A DNA stretch of 64,000 nucleotides from Nocardiopsis alborubida (GCF_012396365.1 NZ_JAAXPG010000019.1:98555-162554), one strand, 5' to 3'. Counted from the first letter of the stretch, positions 25,389-38,091 are shown. Numbers and translations: made by a program. The notes: generated by a model not told the origin, from the sequence alone.

Positions 25389-26765
25389 ATGACCGAGACC
25401 TTCGCACCCGTCCCACCGGTCCGGTTGGACCTTCGCGACCGCGTGTACCTGGGCCTTGATCCGGCCGACGGGTACAAGCGGGTGTGGTCCTCCCCCGCGG
25501 ATTCCGTCGGCGTGGTCGGCCCTCCCCGCTACGGCAAGACCTCCGGGATCATCATCCCCACTCTCCTGTACTGGGCCGGGCCCGTCGTCAGCACCACCAC
25601 ACGGGGCGACGTCCTGCGGTTCTGCGGGGACCGGCGCCGCCGGATCGCGGCCCCGGGCGGACGGGTGTACGTCTACGACCCCTTCGACAGCGAGGGGTTC
25701 GGCACGATGCGGTGGTCCCCGCTGGCCGGGTGTGGGGACCCGTCGGTGTGCTACCGGCGGGTGCAGGCGATGACGGCCGCCGCCGGAGGGCTCTCCGACG
25801 GGGAGCACTGGCGAGGCGGAGCCGCGCTTGTCCTGCGCGGCCTGTTCCACGCGGCGGCACTGTCAGGGGCGCCGATGGCCGAGGTCCGCCGGTGGCTGGC
25901 CGCCCAGGAGACCCGGCGCCCCGCACAGGTCCTGCGCGACCATCCGGGGGCGGCTCCCGGATGGGCGGACGACCTGGAGTCCGTGCAGCTGCTGGGTGAG
26001 CGCGAACGCGGATCGTTCTACTCGGTGGCCCGCAACTGCCTGGACGCCACCGCCGAGCCCAAGGTCCTGGACTCCTGCTCGGCCGTCGACCTGGACATCG
26101 ACGCGTTCCTGGACACCAACTCCACCCTGTTCATCGTCGGACCGAGCCACTACCAGGCCGTGGTGGCGCCCATGGTCGTGGGACTGGTGGACGCGATCGC
26201 CCAGCGTGCGGCCGAGCGGGCCGCGGCTCGGGGAGGGCGCCTGGACCCGCCGCTCCTGCTGGCCCTGGACGAGGTCGCCAACATCGCGCCGCTGCCGAGT
26301 CTGCCCGCTCTGGTGTCCGAGGGCGGAGGCCGGGGCGTGGTCACGCTGTGGGCGGCCCAGTCACTCGCCCAGCTGCGGGCCAGGTACGGCGCGGACGAGC
26401 AGCAGGCCGTCCTGACCGCCACGACCGCCAAGGTCGTCTACGGAGGCATGTCCAACGAGGCCGACCTGCGCAACGTGTCGTCCTGGGGAGGGGAGACGCG
26501 GCAGACAGACGTGACGACCCACGGAGGAGGCGCGTTCCCGGGGCCCGGGCCCGCTCTTCCCGCGGTCATCCAGCCCGACCCGGCCCGCCAGTACTCCCTG
26601 AGCCCGGCCTACCGTCCCGCGCTGCCGTTGGAGGCCATCCAGCGGATGCCGCCGCACAACGCGTGGCTGTGGTGGCGGTCCGAGCCGCCGCTGCACGTGG
26701 AGACCCGGCCGGCCGGCCTCATCGAGGAGTACCGGCGGGTCAGCGGCTACACCCCGAAGCCATGA
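25389..26765 (+). CDS. TraG/VirD4-like coupling ATPase lacking a membrane anchor
   Basis: 458 residues. Walker A GPPRYGKT (44-51) is followed by a TraG/VirD4-type core: YVYDPFDSEGFG, Walker B LLLALDEVANI (Asp294, Glu295) and a C-terminal arginine/sensor region GGMSNEADLRNVSSW. Coupling proteins pump DNA or protein substrates into a type IV channel. Typical VirD4 has two N-terminal membrane helices; here the ATPase fold begins within 25 residues of the start and no hydrophobic helix is seen. The start is 5 bp after the M48 gene and the stop overlaps the next start (ATGA), so all three are one operon. Confidence 0.85.
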   Translation: MTETFAPVPPVRLDLRDRVYLGLDPADGYKRVWSSPADSVGVVGPPRYGKTSGIIIPTLLYWAGPVVSTTTRGDVLRFCGDRRRRIAAPGGRVYVYDPFDSEGFGTMRWSPLAGCGDPSVCYRRVQAMTAAAGGLSDGEHWRGGAALVLRGLFHAAALSGAPMAEVRRWLAAQETRRPAQVLRDHPGAAPGWADDLESVQLLGERERGSFYSVARNCLDATAEPKVLDSCSAVDLDIDAFLDTNSTLFIVGPSHYQAVVAPMVVGLVDAIAQRAAERAAARGGRLDPPLLLALDEVANIAPLPSLPALVSEGGGRGVVTLWAAQSLAQLRARYGADEQQAVLTATTAKVVYGGMSNEADLRNVSSWGGETRQTDVTTHGGGAFPGPGPALPAVIQPDPARQYSLSPAYRPALPLEAIQRMPPHNAWLWWRSEPPLHVETRPAGLIEEYRRVSGYTPKP

Positions 26766-27925
26766 CCGGGTACCGCCGTCCGTGTCCGGACTGCGGGACC
26801 GCCGCCGCCCGCCGCGAGTCCGTGTTCTGTGTGGGGTGCGGTGCGCGTCTGCCGGAGAGGCGCCGCGGATGGTGGGCCGGGCGCCGCGCCCGGTGGACCG
26901 CGGCCGCGGTGTGCGCGGTTCTGCTGGTGGCTGCTCTGGTACGGGTGCCCGCCTCGCTGACCGCCGATCCGAGTGCTCCGGTGGAGGAACTCGTCACGGC
27001 CCTGGAGGAGCACGACACCGAGAGGCTGTTCGCCATGGTGGGGTTCGACGTCGGTGACGCGGACTCCTTCGCCGGGCTCCGGTCGGCGCGGGCCCACGGA
27101 CTGCTGGGGCCCGACGCCCTGACCGAGGGCTACGAGCCTCCGGACGTCCGCTTGGGCGAAAGCCGCGGGACACCCGATCCCGCGACCGGAGACACCGGAC
27201 GTGCACGCGGACCGCAGTCGCATTCCACGCCGGTGACCTTCGAGGACGACTGGACGGTGCGTGTCCTGACGGACCGCTCGGACACGGGGTGGATCCGGGA
27301 CTGGGAACTGCGTGAGGAGACGGCACTGCCCGCCGTCCTGGGTGGGATCACCCTGCCGTACACACCGGCCGGGCCTCTGGTCATCGCCGGGGTGAGGTTC
27401 GAACCCACCGGGTCGGATCGCGTCCCGGGGGCGCGCAACCGTGCCGACGCCCTCGTCGGCACCTACACGGCCACCTACGAGCACCCGCTGTTCGAGCCGG
27501 TGGAGGAGACCTTCGTGGTGCGGTCGGGCGCCGCCACCGAACTCGCTCTCCCGGTCGGCGGGGTGCGCACCGGTGTGGCCGAGGAGGTCGACGAACAGAT
27601 CCGCGCGCACGTCCGGACCTGCGCGGAGGATGCCACCGAGCTGCGGCCGTCGGGGTGCGTCCTGCACCACGACCCGGGGCACTACTTTCCGCTGCGGGGC
27701 GAGGCGCGCTGGGAGGTCGAGAGCATGCCGGAGGTGGACCTGGAGGTTGAGGACCCAGCACAGGGGTTCCACCGGCCGACGGCCGCCGTGACCACGGTCC
27801 GCCCCGGGAGGGCGTCGGTGACCTACGCGATCCTCGAGGAGGAGGAGCGCACGGTGTCCGTCGACATCGTGGTCAGTGGAAACGTGGAGACCGACGACGC
27901 CGGGCGCCCAGTGTGGCGGCCGTGA
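26762..27925 (+). CDS. TcaA-like zinc-ribbon single-pass membrane protein
   Basis: 387 residues. An N-terminal zinc ribbon (CPDCG...CVGCG, about residues 8-27) and a basic stretch precede one membrane helix (about 45-62). A long extracytoplasmic region then has an NTF2-like part (65-165) and a beta-rich domain (185-385) with two cysteines that could pair (TCAEDA...SGCVL). This order of zinc ribbon, helix and repeated outside domains matches the TcaA/YvbJ architecture of Gram-positive bacteria, linked there to envelope stress and glycopeptide response. Overlaps the coupling ATPase by 4 bp. Two zinc-ribbon membrane proteins in one operon is notable. Confidence 0.7.
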   Translation: MTGYRRPCPDCGTAAARRESVFCVGCGARLPERRRGWWAGRRARWTAAAVCAVLLVAALVRVPASLTADPSAPVEELVTALEEHDTERLFAMVGFDVGDADSFAGLRSARAHGLLGPDALTEGYEPPDVRLGESRGTPDPATGDTGRARGPQSHSTPVTFEDDWTVRVLTDRSDTGWIRDWELREETALPAVLGGITLPYTPAGPLVIAGVRFEPTGSDRVPGARNRADALVGTYTATYEHPLFEPVEETFVVRSGAATELALPVGGVRTGVAEEVDEQIRAHVRTCAEDATELRPSGCVLHHDPGHYFPLRGEARWEVESMPEVDLEVEDPAQGFHRPTAAVTTVRPGRASVTYAILEEEERTVSVDIVVSGNVETDDAGRPVWRP

Positions 27926-28180
27926 CCCACCCGGGTTCCGTCCCGGCGCCGGGGGCGCCTCCCTGCGCGCGGGGGCTCCGCGCGCACAGGCTCTTGCCCC
28001 TCCCGCGGACGGCGGCTCCGGGACGGGCCCGGCCACGGAGGCCGCGCGGAGGTCCGTCCGGTCCGGCCGACATGGCCGCTTCCGGCCGCGCGGCCGGTCC
28101 TTCGTCCCTGGTTCCGTGCCCCCGCCGCGCGGTACAAACGGGCGAGACGACCCCCGAGACGCCGGGAGAGGGTGCTGTCC
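27926..28180. other. Intergenic region with two GC hairpins
   Basis: GGCGCC-ggg-GGCGCC (27945-27959) and GCGCGC...GCGCGC (27965-27985) are probable terminators of the conjugation-like operon. A purine-rich GGGAGAGG at 28164-28171 is the ribosome site of the next gene. Confidence 0.5.
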
Positions 28181-28804
28181 ATGAGCGACGGTCGGGAAGA
28201 CGGTCGCCGTGCCTCCGGGGCGTGGGAGGAGACCGGGGCGGAGCTGGTCCGCTTCCACGTGGGAGGGCGCCGGAAGGACCTGAGCGGACGCTCGTGGTCG
28301 GAGTACCCCGTCCTTCCCCGGCCGCCGCACGAGGCGGACACCGGCGAACACCCCGAACTCCGGGGGAGGAGGTTCGTCGAGGTCCCCGAAACCGGCTGGC
28401 ACGCCCTTGTCGCCTGGGCGGTCGGCCCCGAGCACGCGGTCCGCTGCCCGGAGCCGCGGACTCCCTCCCCGGTACACGTGACCTGCGAGAGCGGTGGCAG
28501 GCGCGTCCGGCGGTGGGAGGAGAGGACGCGCACCGACCGGGCGGGTGTCGACAGCGGCATCGACGACTTCCTGGCGGAGGCCGGGGTGCCGCACCAGCCG
28601 TGCGGGTACCGGTGGTTCGCCGAACTGCCCGAGGGGATCCGCGACGGCGACCGCCTCTTCGGCGCGTTCTCGTCCCACCTGGCGTCGGTGGGCTCGGACG
28701 AGCAGGACCCGCCGGGGATGCGCGGCGCCATGAGGAACCTGTCCCGGCGCCTGTACGGGGACCCCTGCCGGTCCGCGCTCCCGGACCCGCTCGACGGGCC
28801 CTGA
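28181..28804 (+). CDS. Hypothetical protein (207 aa)
   Basis: Start ATG at 28181 with GGGAGAGG about 9 bp upstream; a GTG three codons earlier overlaps that site and is less likely. Soluble, Arg/Glu-rich, with paired cysteines (RCPEP, TCESGG, QPCGYRW, DPCRSAL) and many aromatic residues, but no recognised fold. No membrane helix or signal. It lies between the conjugation-like operon and STM4015-like copy D, in the same direction. Codon use matches the surrounding genes, so it is likely real. Confidence 0.55.
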   Translation: MSDGREDGRRASGAWEETGAELVRFHVGGRRKDLSGRSWSEYPVLPRPPHEADTGEHPELRGRRFVEVPETGWHALVAWAVGPEHAVRCPEPRTPSPVHVTCESGGRRVRRWEERTRTDRAGVDSGIDDFLAEAGVPHQPCGYRWFAELPEGIRDGDRLFGAFSSHLASVGSDEQDPPGMRGAMRNLSRRLYGDPCRSALPDPLDGP

Positions 28805-28963
28805 CGGATCCGCGGGGGCGGTCGTGCGCGGCGCGCGGCGGAGCGAAGCACGGGACGGCGGGGTGCGAGCGGTCGAGCGGCACCCGCACGGGACGACAGC
28901 GTGAGCGGCGGGGAGCGGACAGGTGAGCGGAGTCCGTCCCAGGTGGCGGCTCCGAGCGTGCCT

Positions 28964-28993
28964 GTCTGTCTTCCGGGACTGCTAGGCATGGGG
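28964..28993 (+). promoter_or_regulatory. Conserved 30-bp block before STM4015-like gene D
   Basis: GTCTGTC...ACTGCTAGGCATGGGG, 8 kb from the tandem set yet matching in sequence and spacing. The following stretch contains a CCCATC repeat absent from the other copies. Confidence 0.6.
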
Positions 28994-29034
28994 AAACCGA
29001 TCCCCATCCCCATCCCCCCGGAAAGAGAGCCCCC

Positions 29035-30042
29035 ATGGCCAACCTCATCGAGTTCGCGGGTCTGCCCGTGGTCGAGTTCCCCGCCGAGGGCGCGCCGGAG
29101 GAACGGCTGGAACGGACCCGCTGGCAGGGCGGGAACCCGCACGACCCCGCCTCCACGGCCTGGCGGCTGCGGACCAGCGGAAGCGACGGGAGGCATCCCG
29201 AGGACGACTACGACGAGTACTTCGCCCTCTTCATGTCCGAGGTGGCCACCGAACACGTGACGGCACTGGTCCTCGGTGACTGGGGCAACCCCGACCAGTG
29301 CGGCCCGGAGGAGGCCGTGGAGCTGCTGGCCGAGCACGCCGACGCGCTGCCGAACCTGCGCTCGGTCTTCGTCGGCGACATCACCTCCGACGAGTGCGAA
29401 CTCTCCTGGATCAGCCAGGGTGACATGGCCCCGCTGCTGGCCGCCTTCCCCCGCCTGGAGCTGCTGGCCACGCGGGGCGCCGCCAGCGTCCTGGGCGGGG
29501 GCGGCCTCAGCCTTCAGGTGCCCTCCCACACCGGCCTGCGCTCCCTCACCCTGGAGAGCGGCGGTCTGCCGGGCCGTGTCGTGCGCGAGGTAGCCTCCTC
29601 GGGCCTGCCCGCGCTGGAGCACCTGGAGCTGTGGCTGGGGATGGAGGACTACGGCCGTGACGTCTGCCCCCAGGACCTGGAGGCGGTGCTCTCGGGCGGG
29701 GCGTTCCCCGGGCTGCGCTACCTGGGCGTGCGCAACGCCGAGGACGTGGACGCGTGGATCCCGGTGCTGGCCGACGCACCCGCGGTCAGGAGTCTGGAGG
29801 TGCTGGACCTGTCCCTGGGCATCCTCACCGACGAGGGAGCCCGGGCACTCGTCGAACGCAACGACGCCTTCGCCGGTCTGCGCAGGCTGGACCTGCACCA
29901 CCACTTCATGAGCGGGGAGGCGGTGGAGCGGGTGCGGGCCGCGTTCGCAGGGAGCGGGGTCGAGGTCGACTTCTCCGACCCGATGGAGCCCGAGGACTAC
30001 GGGGACGGCGAACCGGAGTACTACACCGCGGCGGCGGAGTAG
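29035..30042 (+). CDS. STM4015-like leucine-rich protein, copy D
   Basis: 335 residues, separated from copies A-C by the toxin-antitoxin and conjugation-like genes. Keeps the N-terminal IEFAGLPVVEFPA, the LPALEHLELWLGMEDYG repeat and the tail EYYTAAAE. It has a small insertion (LGGGGLSLQVPS) in the fifth repeat. The intervening DNA may have been inserted into what was once a four-gene tandem array, or D may have moved with its promoter; the shared 30-bp block favours either over convergence. GAAAGAGAG at 29021-29029 is the ribosome site. Confidence 0.85.
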   Translation: MANLIEFAGLPVVEFPAEGAPEERLERTRWQGGNPHDPASTAWRLRTSGSDGRHPEDDYDEYFALFMSEVATEHVTALVLGDWGNPDQCGPEEAVELLAEHADALPNLRSVFVGDITSDECELSWISQGDMAPLLAAFPRLELLATRGAASVLGGGGLSLQVPSHTGLRSLTLESGGLPGRVVREVASSGLPALEHLELWLGMEDYGRDVCPQDLEAVLSGGAFPGLRYLGVRNAEDVDAWIPVLADAPAVRSLEVLDLSLGILTDEGARALVERNDAFAGLRRLDLHHHFMSGEAVERVRAAFAGSGVEVDFSDPMEPEDYGDGEPEYYTAAAE

Positions 30043-30105
30043 CCGGGACGCCGGGGAGCCGAGCAGCCGGACCGCGCACGGCGGGGGGCGGGCCCGCGCG
30101 GCACC

Positions 30106-31053
30106 TCACGCGGTGACGGCCTCCACGAGGGCGCCGCGCTCACCGGGCTCCTCGGGGCGCAGCGCCCGGGACACCCCGACCAGGTCGGCGGGCGTGCCCG
30201 GCTCCGGGAGCAGGCTCGCCACCGTGCCGTCGTCGAGGTGCGTGCGCAGCTCGCTCGGGTGGCCGTCGGAGTGGTGCACGACCACCGCACCCTCCCCCAG
30301 GTCGCGGCACCACGTGCCGGGGAAACCGCAGCCCGCGCGCAGCACGGCATGGGACGAACGCGCGTCGTCCCAGGTCAGCACGTGCAACGGTGCTCCGTCC
30401 TCGTCGCGGTAGGTCAGGCGCAGGCCGCCCTCCACCTCGTGCACCTGGGTCAGCGACCAGCCCGGGTGGTCCAGCACCGCGATGGTCTGCTCGAAGGACA
30501 TGATCTGCGCGCGCGAACGCTCGTCGGCCGCCCGCGCGAGCACCGCGTCGCCCACGGCGGGCAGCGCCGCGAGCAGAGCGGCGACCACCGCCACGGCGGG
30601 CAGCACCCCCGGCCGCCAGCGGTCGGACGGCCGGTCCACCAGCATCGACGCGCCCATGCCCAGCGTCGCGACGGCCCCGGACAGGAAGGCGGTGTTGGCG
30701 GTCGTCCCCCAGGGCAGCGGCATGACCTCCGGGGCCAGGAACGTGACGACCACGGGCGTGGCCATGGCGGTGGCCGTCACCAGCGCGGCCGACGCGGAGG
30801 GGTGGTTCACACCGGACCTCTCCAGCCACTGGGACCCCAGCCAGAACATGAGCAGGATGACCCCGGCGACCACCGGCGCGAGCAGCAGCACCCCCTGGCC
30901 CGCGCCGCTCATCGTCAGGGCGCGGGCGGTGTCCCAGACCCCCACGGGGAACAGGGACATCAGCGGAGCCCCCACCAGGCACAGGGAGAGGATCGCGCCG
31001 ACCGCGGCGACCCGAGGCCGGCCCGAGGGTGCTCGTGGCAGCACACCGTCCAA
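30106..31053 (-). CDS. Multi-pass membrane protein with extracytoplasmic domain
   Basis: 315 residues from a TTG at 31053, preceded by GGGAGG about 11 bp upstream; the frame stays open to 31170, but that extension is not protein-like. Five probable membrane helices (about residues 15-170, e.g. VLLLAPVVAGVILLMFWLGS) precede a soluble C-terminal domain (about 185-315). That domain holds an Asp-rich strand region and two cysteines (AGCGFPGTWC), likely a disulfide outside the membrane. No family recognised. Convergent with STM4015-like copy D and just downstream of the DUF695 gene in the same direction, so possibly co-transcribed. Confidence 0.65.
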   Translation of the reverse strand: MDGVLPRAPSGRPRVAAVGAILSLCLVGAPLMSLFPVGVWDTARALTMSGAGQGVLLLAPVVAGVILLMFWLGSQWLERSGVNHPSASAALVTATAMATPVVVTFLAPEVMPLPWGTTANTAFLSGAVATLGMGASMLVDRPSDRWRPGVLPAVAVVAALLAALPAVGDAVLARAADERSRAQIMSFEQTIAVLDHPGWSLTQVHEVEGGLRLTYRDEDGAPLHVLTWDDARSSHAVLRAGCGFPGTWCRDLGEGAVVVHHSDGHPSELRTHLDDGTVASLLPEPGTPADLVGVSRALRPEEPGERGALVEAVTA

Positions 31054-31234
31054 GGCCGCATCATCCTCCCGGCGGGAATGACACGTTACGCCTGTTGTGA
31101 CTTGGGAGCCAGATGTGCAAGGCGGGATTTCGGCTTGACCCCGAGGGGCCCGGAGCCGGCGGCGGACCAAGCACCGGTGGTCCGTTCCCCTCGCGGCGGT
31201 GAACCGCCGCCCCGGCCGCCTGCCCCGCTGCGCC

Positions 31235-32401
31235 CTACTCGCCCAGCTGGCGGCGGAAGGGCCTGCGCGCGGTGTTGAACTGCGCCCAGGAGGGGTCGAG
31301 CTGGCTGCGCAGCTTGACCTCCCCCTCGGACCAGTCCGTCAGCACGGCCTCGAACTCGGGCAGCACACCCGAGTCCGGGTCCAGGTAGTAGCGGTAGTCG
31401 CGCCTGCCGCCCACGGTCTGGCGCATGAACAGCGCGCCGTTGTCCCCCAGCACACCCGAGATCCGGGCCTCCAGGTCGTCCAGCGCCGAAGCGGAGGCGC
31501 CGGTGGGCAGCCTGTCCTCGTCCGTGTGCGTGTACGGCACGACCACCTGCACGAACAGCGTGAACGCCGGGAAGTCGCGGCGGGTCAGCGGGTGGCGGAG
31601 CAGGATCTCCACCGCGCCCTGGAGGGGGATGCGCCCGTGCAGTGTCGCCCAGCCGCCCGAACCGCCGAGCATGTCCGCCATCTGCCGCACCACGGCGGGC
31701 ATCGACGTGGGCGGCAGCGGGTCCAGCGGCGGCTCGTCCAGCGGCGCCGTCTCGCCGATCCACCGCACACGGTCGTCCTCGCCCAGCGCCAGCAGGGTGA
31801 CGTGCTCGGCCACGGCCGCGCGCGTGCTCTCGGGCAGGAACATGTTGTCGGGGTGGTACACGCCCACCTCGACCTTGCCGGTCGCGTGGTCGACCCGCAT
31901 GGACACCGACACGTGCGACAGGTCGAGCTCGTGGTCGTCCAGGTTGACGGTGGCGGACAGCTGGTCGTGGTCGGCGGGCCGCACCGGCTGGAACAGCCAT
32001 CGGGAGTCCTCGGGGGCCGAGCGCGCCCAGCGCTCGGACAGGATGCGCGCCTCCTCCGACCCGCCGGGGCGCAGCGTCAGGGCGTAGGCGGGGCCGTCGG
32101 TCAGCCGGGAGGGGTCGTCCAGGGCGGCCAGCTGCTCCAGGAGCTTGCCCGGGTCCACGTCGGCCGACAGGTCGAGGTCCTCCAGGCCGCTGCTCGGCTT
32201 CGGGGCGCGGCCCACCTCCCACTCCATGTCCGGGTGGATCGAGCGGACCAGCGCGGTGACGCGCTCGGACACCTCGGAGGGCACGGGCTGGTCCGACTCG
32301 ACCGCGCTGGCCAGGGCCTCGCGTTCGGCGGGCCAGGCGTCCCAGAAGGCGGTGACTGAGGAGGTGGAGTCGGCGGAGCGGCGACGACGGAACAGAGCCA
32401 T
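31235..32401 (-). CDS. DUF695 domain protein
   Basis: 388 residues starting at [11 protein letters not shown]; a longer frame to 32461 lacks a ribosome site. The C-terminal third (about 290-388) has the DUF695 pattern: [11 protein letters not shown], then a Glu-rich helix and [13 protein letters not shown]. The N-terminal part has a second alpha/beta domain (about 50-260) of unknown type. DUF695 is sometimes found beside RraB-like domains, but no RraB motif is evident. Divergent from mnmA. Function unknown. Confidence 0.65.
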   Translation of the reverse strand: MALFRRRRSADSTSSVTAFWDAWPAEREALASAVESDQPVPSEVSERVTALVRSIHPDMEWEVGRAPKPSSGLEDLDLSADVDPGKLLEQLAALDDPSRLTDGPAYALTLRPGGSEEARILSERWARSAPEDSRWLFQPVRPADHDQLSATVNLDDHELDLSHVSVSMRVDHATGKVEVGVYHPDNMFLPESTRAAVAEHVTLLALGEDDRVRWIGETAPLDEPPLDPLPPTSMPAVVRQMADMLGGSGGWATLHGRIPLQGAVEILLRHPLTRRDFPAFTLFVQVVVPYTHTDEDRLPTGASASALDDLEARISGVLGDNGALFMRQTVGGRRDYRYYLDPDSGVLPEFEAVLTDWSEGEVKLRSQLDPSWAQFNTARRPFRRQLGE

Positions 32402-32613
32402 GTCCCGATTTTCGCAGAAGCGGACGACCACACTCGCCGTCGCGGCCGGGGCGCCGCCCACCGGACGGCTCCTCGTCCCGGGGCGGCGGCCGGGTTCCCG
32501 TCCCGGGTGCCGCCGTACCCAGGCCGGATCCCCCCGTGCCCCTGACGCGCGTTCCCGTCCCCCCGGCGCGTGTTCCCGTCCCCGGCCGGGGTCTCTGTCC
32601 CCCCACTAGCGCA

Positions 32614-32631
32614 TACCCTGGACGCACTATG
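32614..32631 (+). promoter_or_regulatory. Candidate -10 box and leaderless start of mnmA
   Basis: TACCCT (32614-32619) lies 9 bp before the ATG of mnmA, and no Shine-Dalgarno sequence is present. This spacing puts the transcript start at or next to the ATG. No convincing -35 box. Confidence 0.35.
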
Positions 32632-33717
32632 ACTTTGCGTGTACTCGCCGCCATGTCGGGCGGGGTCGACTCCGCGGTCGCCGCGGCCCGTGTGGCCGAG
32701 GCCGGCCACGACGTCACCGGTGTCCACCTGGCGCTCTCCAAGAACCCGCAGTCCTACCGCACGGGCGCGCGCGGCTGCTGCACCGTGGAGGACTCCCACG
32801 ACGCGCGGCGGGCCGCCGACGTCATCGGCATCCCCTTCTACGTGTGGGACATGTCGGAGGAGTTCGACCGCGAGGTCGTGCAGGACTTCGTGGCCGAGTA
32901 CGAGGCGGGCAACACCCCCAACCCCTGCCTGCGCTGCAACGAGAAGATCAAGTTCGAGGCGGTGCTGGACCGGGCCGTCGCCCTGGGCTTCGACGCCGTG
33001 GCCACCGGACACCACGTCCGCAAGGTCGACGGGCGCCTGGTGCGCAGCGTGGACGCGGCCAAGGACCAGTCCTACGTGCTGGGCGTGCTCAACGCCGAGC
33101 AGCTGGAGCACGCGGTGTTCCCGCTGGGGGACTGCACCAAGGACGAGGTGCGCGCGGAGGCCGAGCGGCGCGGCCTGTCGGTGGCGGACAAGCCCGACAG
33201 CCACGACATCTGCTTCATCGCCGACGGTGACACGGCGGGCTTCCTCAACCGGCGCATCGGCGAGCGGCCGGGACCGATCCGGGACGAGGACGGCACGGTG
33301 GTGGGCACGCACAACGGCTCGCACACCTTCACCGTGGGCCAGCGCAAGGGCCTGGGCCTGGGCGGCGCCGCCCACCCGCGGTACGTGCTGTCCATCGAGC
33401 CGGTCGACAACTCCGTCACGGTGGGGCCGCGGGCGTCCCTGCGGGTGGACGCCATCACGGGCGTGCGCCCCGTGTGGAGCGGCAGCGAGCCCCTGACCGA
33501 GCCGACCGACTGCCACGTGCAGCTGCGCGCCCACGGGGAGGTCTACCCGGCGAGTGTGTGGCAGCGCGAGGGCGACGGGGGTCCCGAGCTGGTCGTCCGG
33601 CTGGCCGAGCCCGCCACCGGCGTGGCCACCGGGCAGGCCGTGGTGGTCTACCAGGGCGACACGGTGCTGGGGTCGGCCACGATCTCCGCCACCTCCAGAA
33701 CCGGGGCCGCGGTCTGA
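32629..33717 (+). CDS. mnmA: tRNA-specific 2-thiouridylase
   Basis: Installs the sulfur of 2-thiouridine at wobble position 34 of Lys/Glu/Gln tRNAs, using ATP and a persulfide relay. 362 residues, usual length. The PP-loop [10 protein letters not shown] is near the start. NPCLRCN has Cys100 and DICFIADGD has Cys195, matching the catalytic/persulfide pair (Cys102 and Cys199 in E. coli). The C-terminal beta-barrel is present to the end. ATG at 32629 without a ribosome site suggests a leaderless mRNA. From memory it corresponds to the trmU/mnmA gene upstream of ligA in Streptomyces. Confidence 0.97.
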   Translation: MTLRVLAAMSGGVDSAVAAARVAEAGHDVTGVHLALSKNPQSYRTGARGCCTVEDSHDARRAADVIGIPFYVWDMSEEFDREVVQDFVAEYEAGNTPNPCLRCNEKIKFEAVLDRAVALGFDAVATGHHVRKVDGRLVRSVDAAKDQSYVLGVLNAEQLEHAVFPLGDCTKDEVRAEAERRGLSVADKPDSHDICFIADGDTAGFLNRRIGERPGPIRDEDGTVVGTHNGSHTFTVGQRKGLGLGGAAHPRYVLSIEPVDNSVTVGPRASLRVDAITGVRPVWSGSEPLTEPTDCHVQLRAHGEVYPASVWQREGDGGPELVVRLAEPATGVATGQAVVVYQGDTVLGSATISATSRTGAAV

Positions 33718-33882
33718 CGGACCGCCCGCCTCGGCGGTCCGGGTCGGCGACCTGGCGCGGCGGCTCGAGGGCGGCCTTCCGGGAGCGCACCGAGGGGCGG
33801 TCCGGGGCGACCGTCCGGGAACGCGGCGACGGCCGGAGTGGGACGTCCCACCTGGTTCGTCGTCAGCGATCCCTTGCCGAAC

Positions 33883-33901
33883 TTAGGTAAGGCATAGCAT
33901 A
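33883..33901 (+). promoter_or_regulatory. Possible DmdR/IdeR-type iron box
   Basis: TTAGGTAAGGCATAGCATA keeps the left half (TTAGGT, AGGC) of the actinobacterial iron-box consensus and 13 of 19 positions as I recall it; the right half is weak. It lies 30-48 bp before the DedA-like gene, overlapping its likely -10. Confidence 0.35.
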
Positions 33902-33930
33902 GTTGCGGGGCGAGGTGAGGGGGCCTGCCC

Positions 33931-34542
33931 ATGCCGGAGTTCGATTTCCTCGACGGCCAGCCGTTCTGGATCGTCTACTTCACGCTGCTCGGCGTGGTCC
34001 TGTGCCGTGCCCAGGCCACGTACTGGATCGGCCGCGGCCTGGGCGCCGGGGTGACCCGCAGCCGTATGGGCGCCAGACTCGGCCCCCGGCTGGACGCCGC
34101 CCGGCGGCGCATCGACCGCTACGGCGCGCCCGTGGTCACCCTGAGCTTTTGCACCGTCGGCGTGCAGACCGCCGTCAACCTCGCCGCGGGCGCCATGCGC
34201 ATGCGCTTCCCGCGCTACCTCGCCGCGATGTTCGTCGGCTCGCTGATCTGGGCGGGCCTGTGGGGAGTGGTCATCGGCGGCCTGGTGGGCACCTGGTTCT
34301 CCCTGTTCCTGGACTCGCCCTGGGCGGCCCTCGGCGTGGCCGCGCTGGCCGCGGCGGTCGTGGCCGTGATGGTGCTGCGCTCCCGCCGCTCCCGCGCCGC
34401 CGCCGGAGCCGCCGAGGAGGCGGGGGACCCCGCTGAGGAGGGGGCCTCCGGCGGCGGCGCGGGCAGCGGCACCGACCAGGACGGCGCCGACACGCCCGGG
34501 AACGACGGTGCCGCCGACTCCCGCCGCGCCTCCGCGGGGTAG
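33931..34542 (+). CDS. DedA/VTT-family membrane protein
   Basis: 203 residues. Membrane helices at about 11-30, 95-120 and 125-150, with the DedA/SNARE-associated core: YWIGRGLG, then the RYGAPVVTLSF re-entrant region and FPRYLAAMFVGSLIWAGLWG. DedA-family proteins are thought to flip or recycle undecaprenyl phosphate and phospholipids, coupled to the proton gradient. Residues 150-203 form a disordered Glu/Gly/Ala-rich tail. Single gene between mnmA and the methionine synthase. A possible iron box precedes it. Confidence 0.8.
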   Translation: MPEFDFLDGQPFWIVYFTLLGVVLCRAQATYWIGRGLGAGVTRSRMGARLGPRLDAARRRIDRYGAPVVTLSFCTVGVQTAVNLAAGAMRMRFPRYLAAMFVGSLIWAGLWGVVIGGLVGTWFSLFLDSPWAALGVAALAAAVVAVMVLRSRRSRAAAGAAEEAGDPAEEGASGGGAGSGTDQDGADTPGNDGAADSRRASAG

Positions 34543-34600
34543 CGCCGGCGTGTCCCGCCGGTAGCGCCCCCCGCCCCGCGTTGCCCTAACCTTGGGCGAT

Positions 34601-38066
<3,466 letters not shown>

Positions 38067-38091
38067 GGAAGGCGGACCGCAACCGCTGACC

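Noticed and set aside
34592..34600. TTG as start of the methionine synthase gene
   Set aside because: GTG at 34601 fits the -10 spacing for a leaderless message and the conserved N-terminus better.
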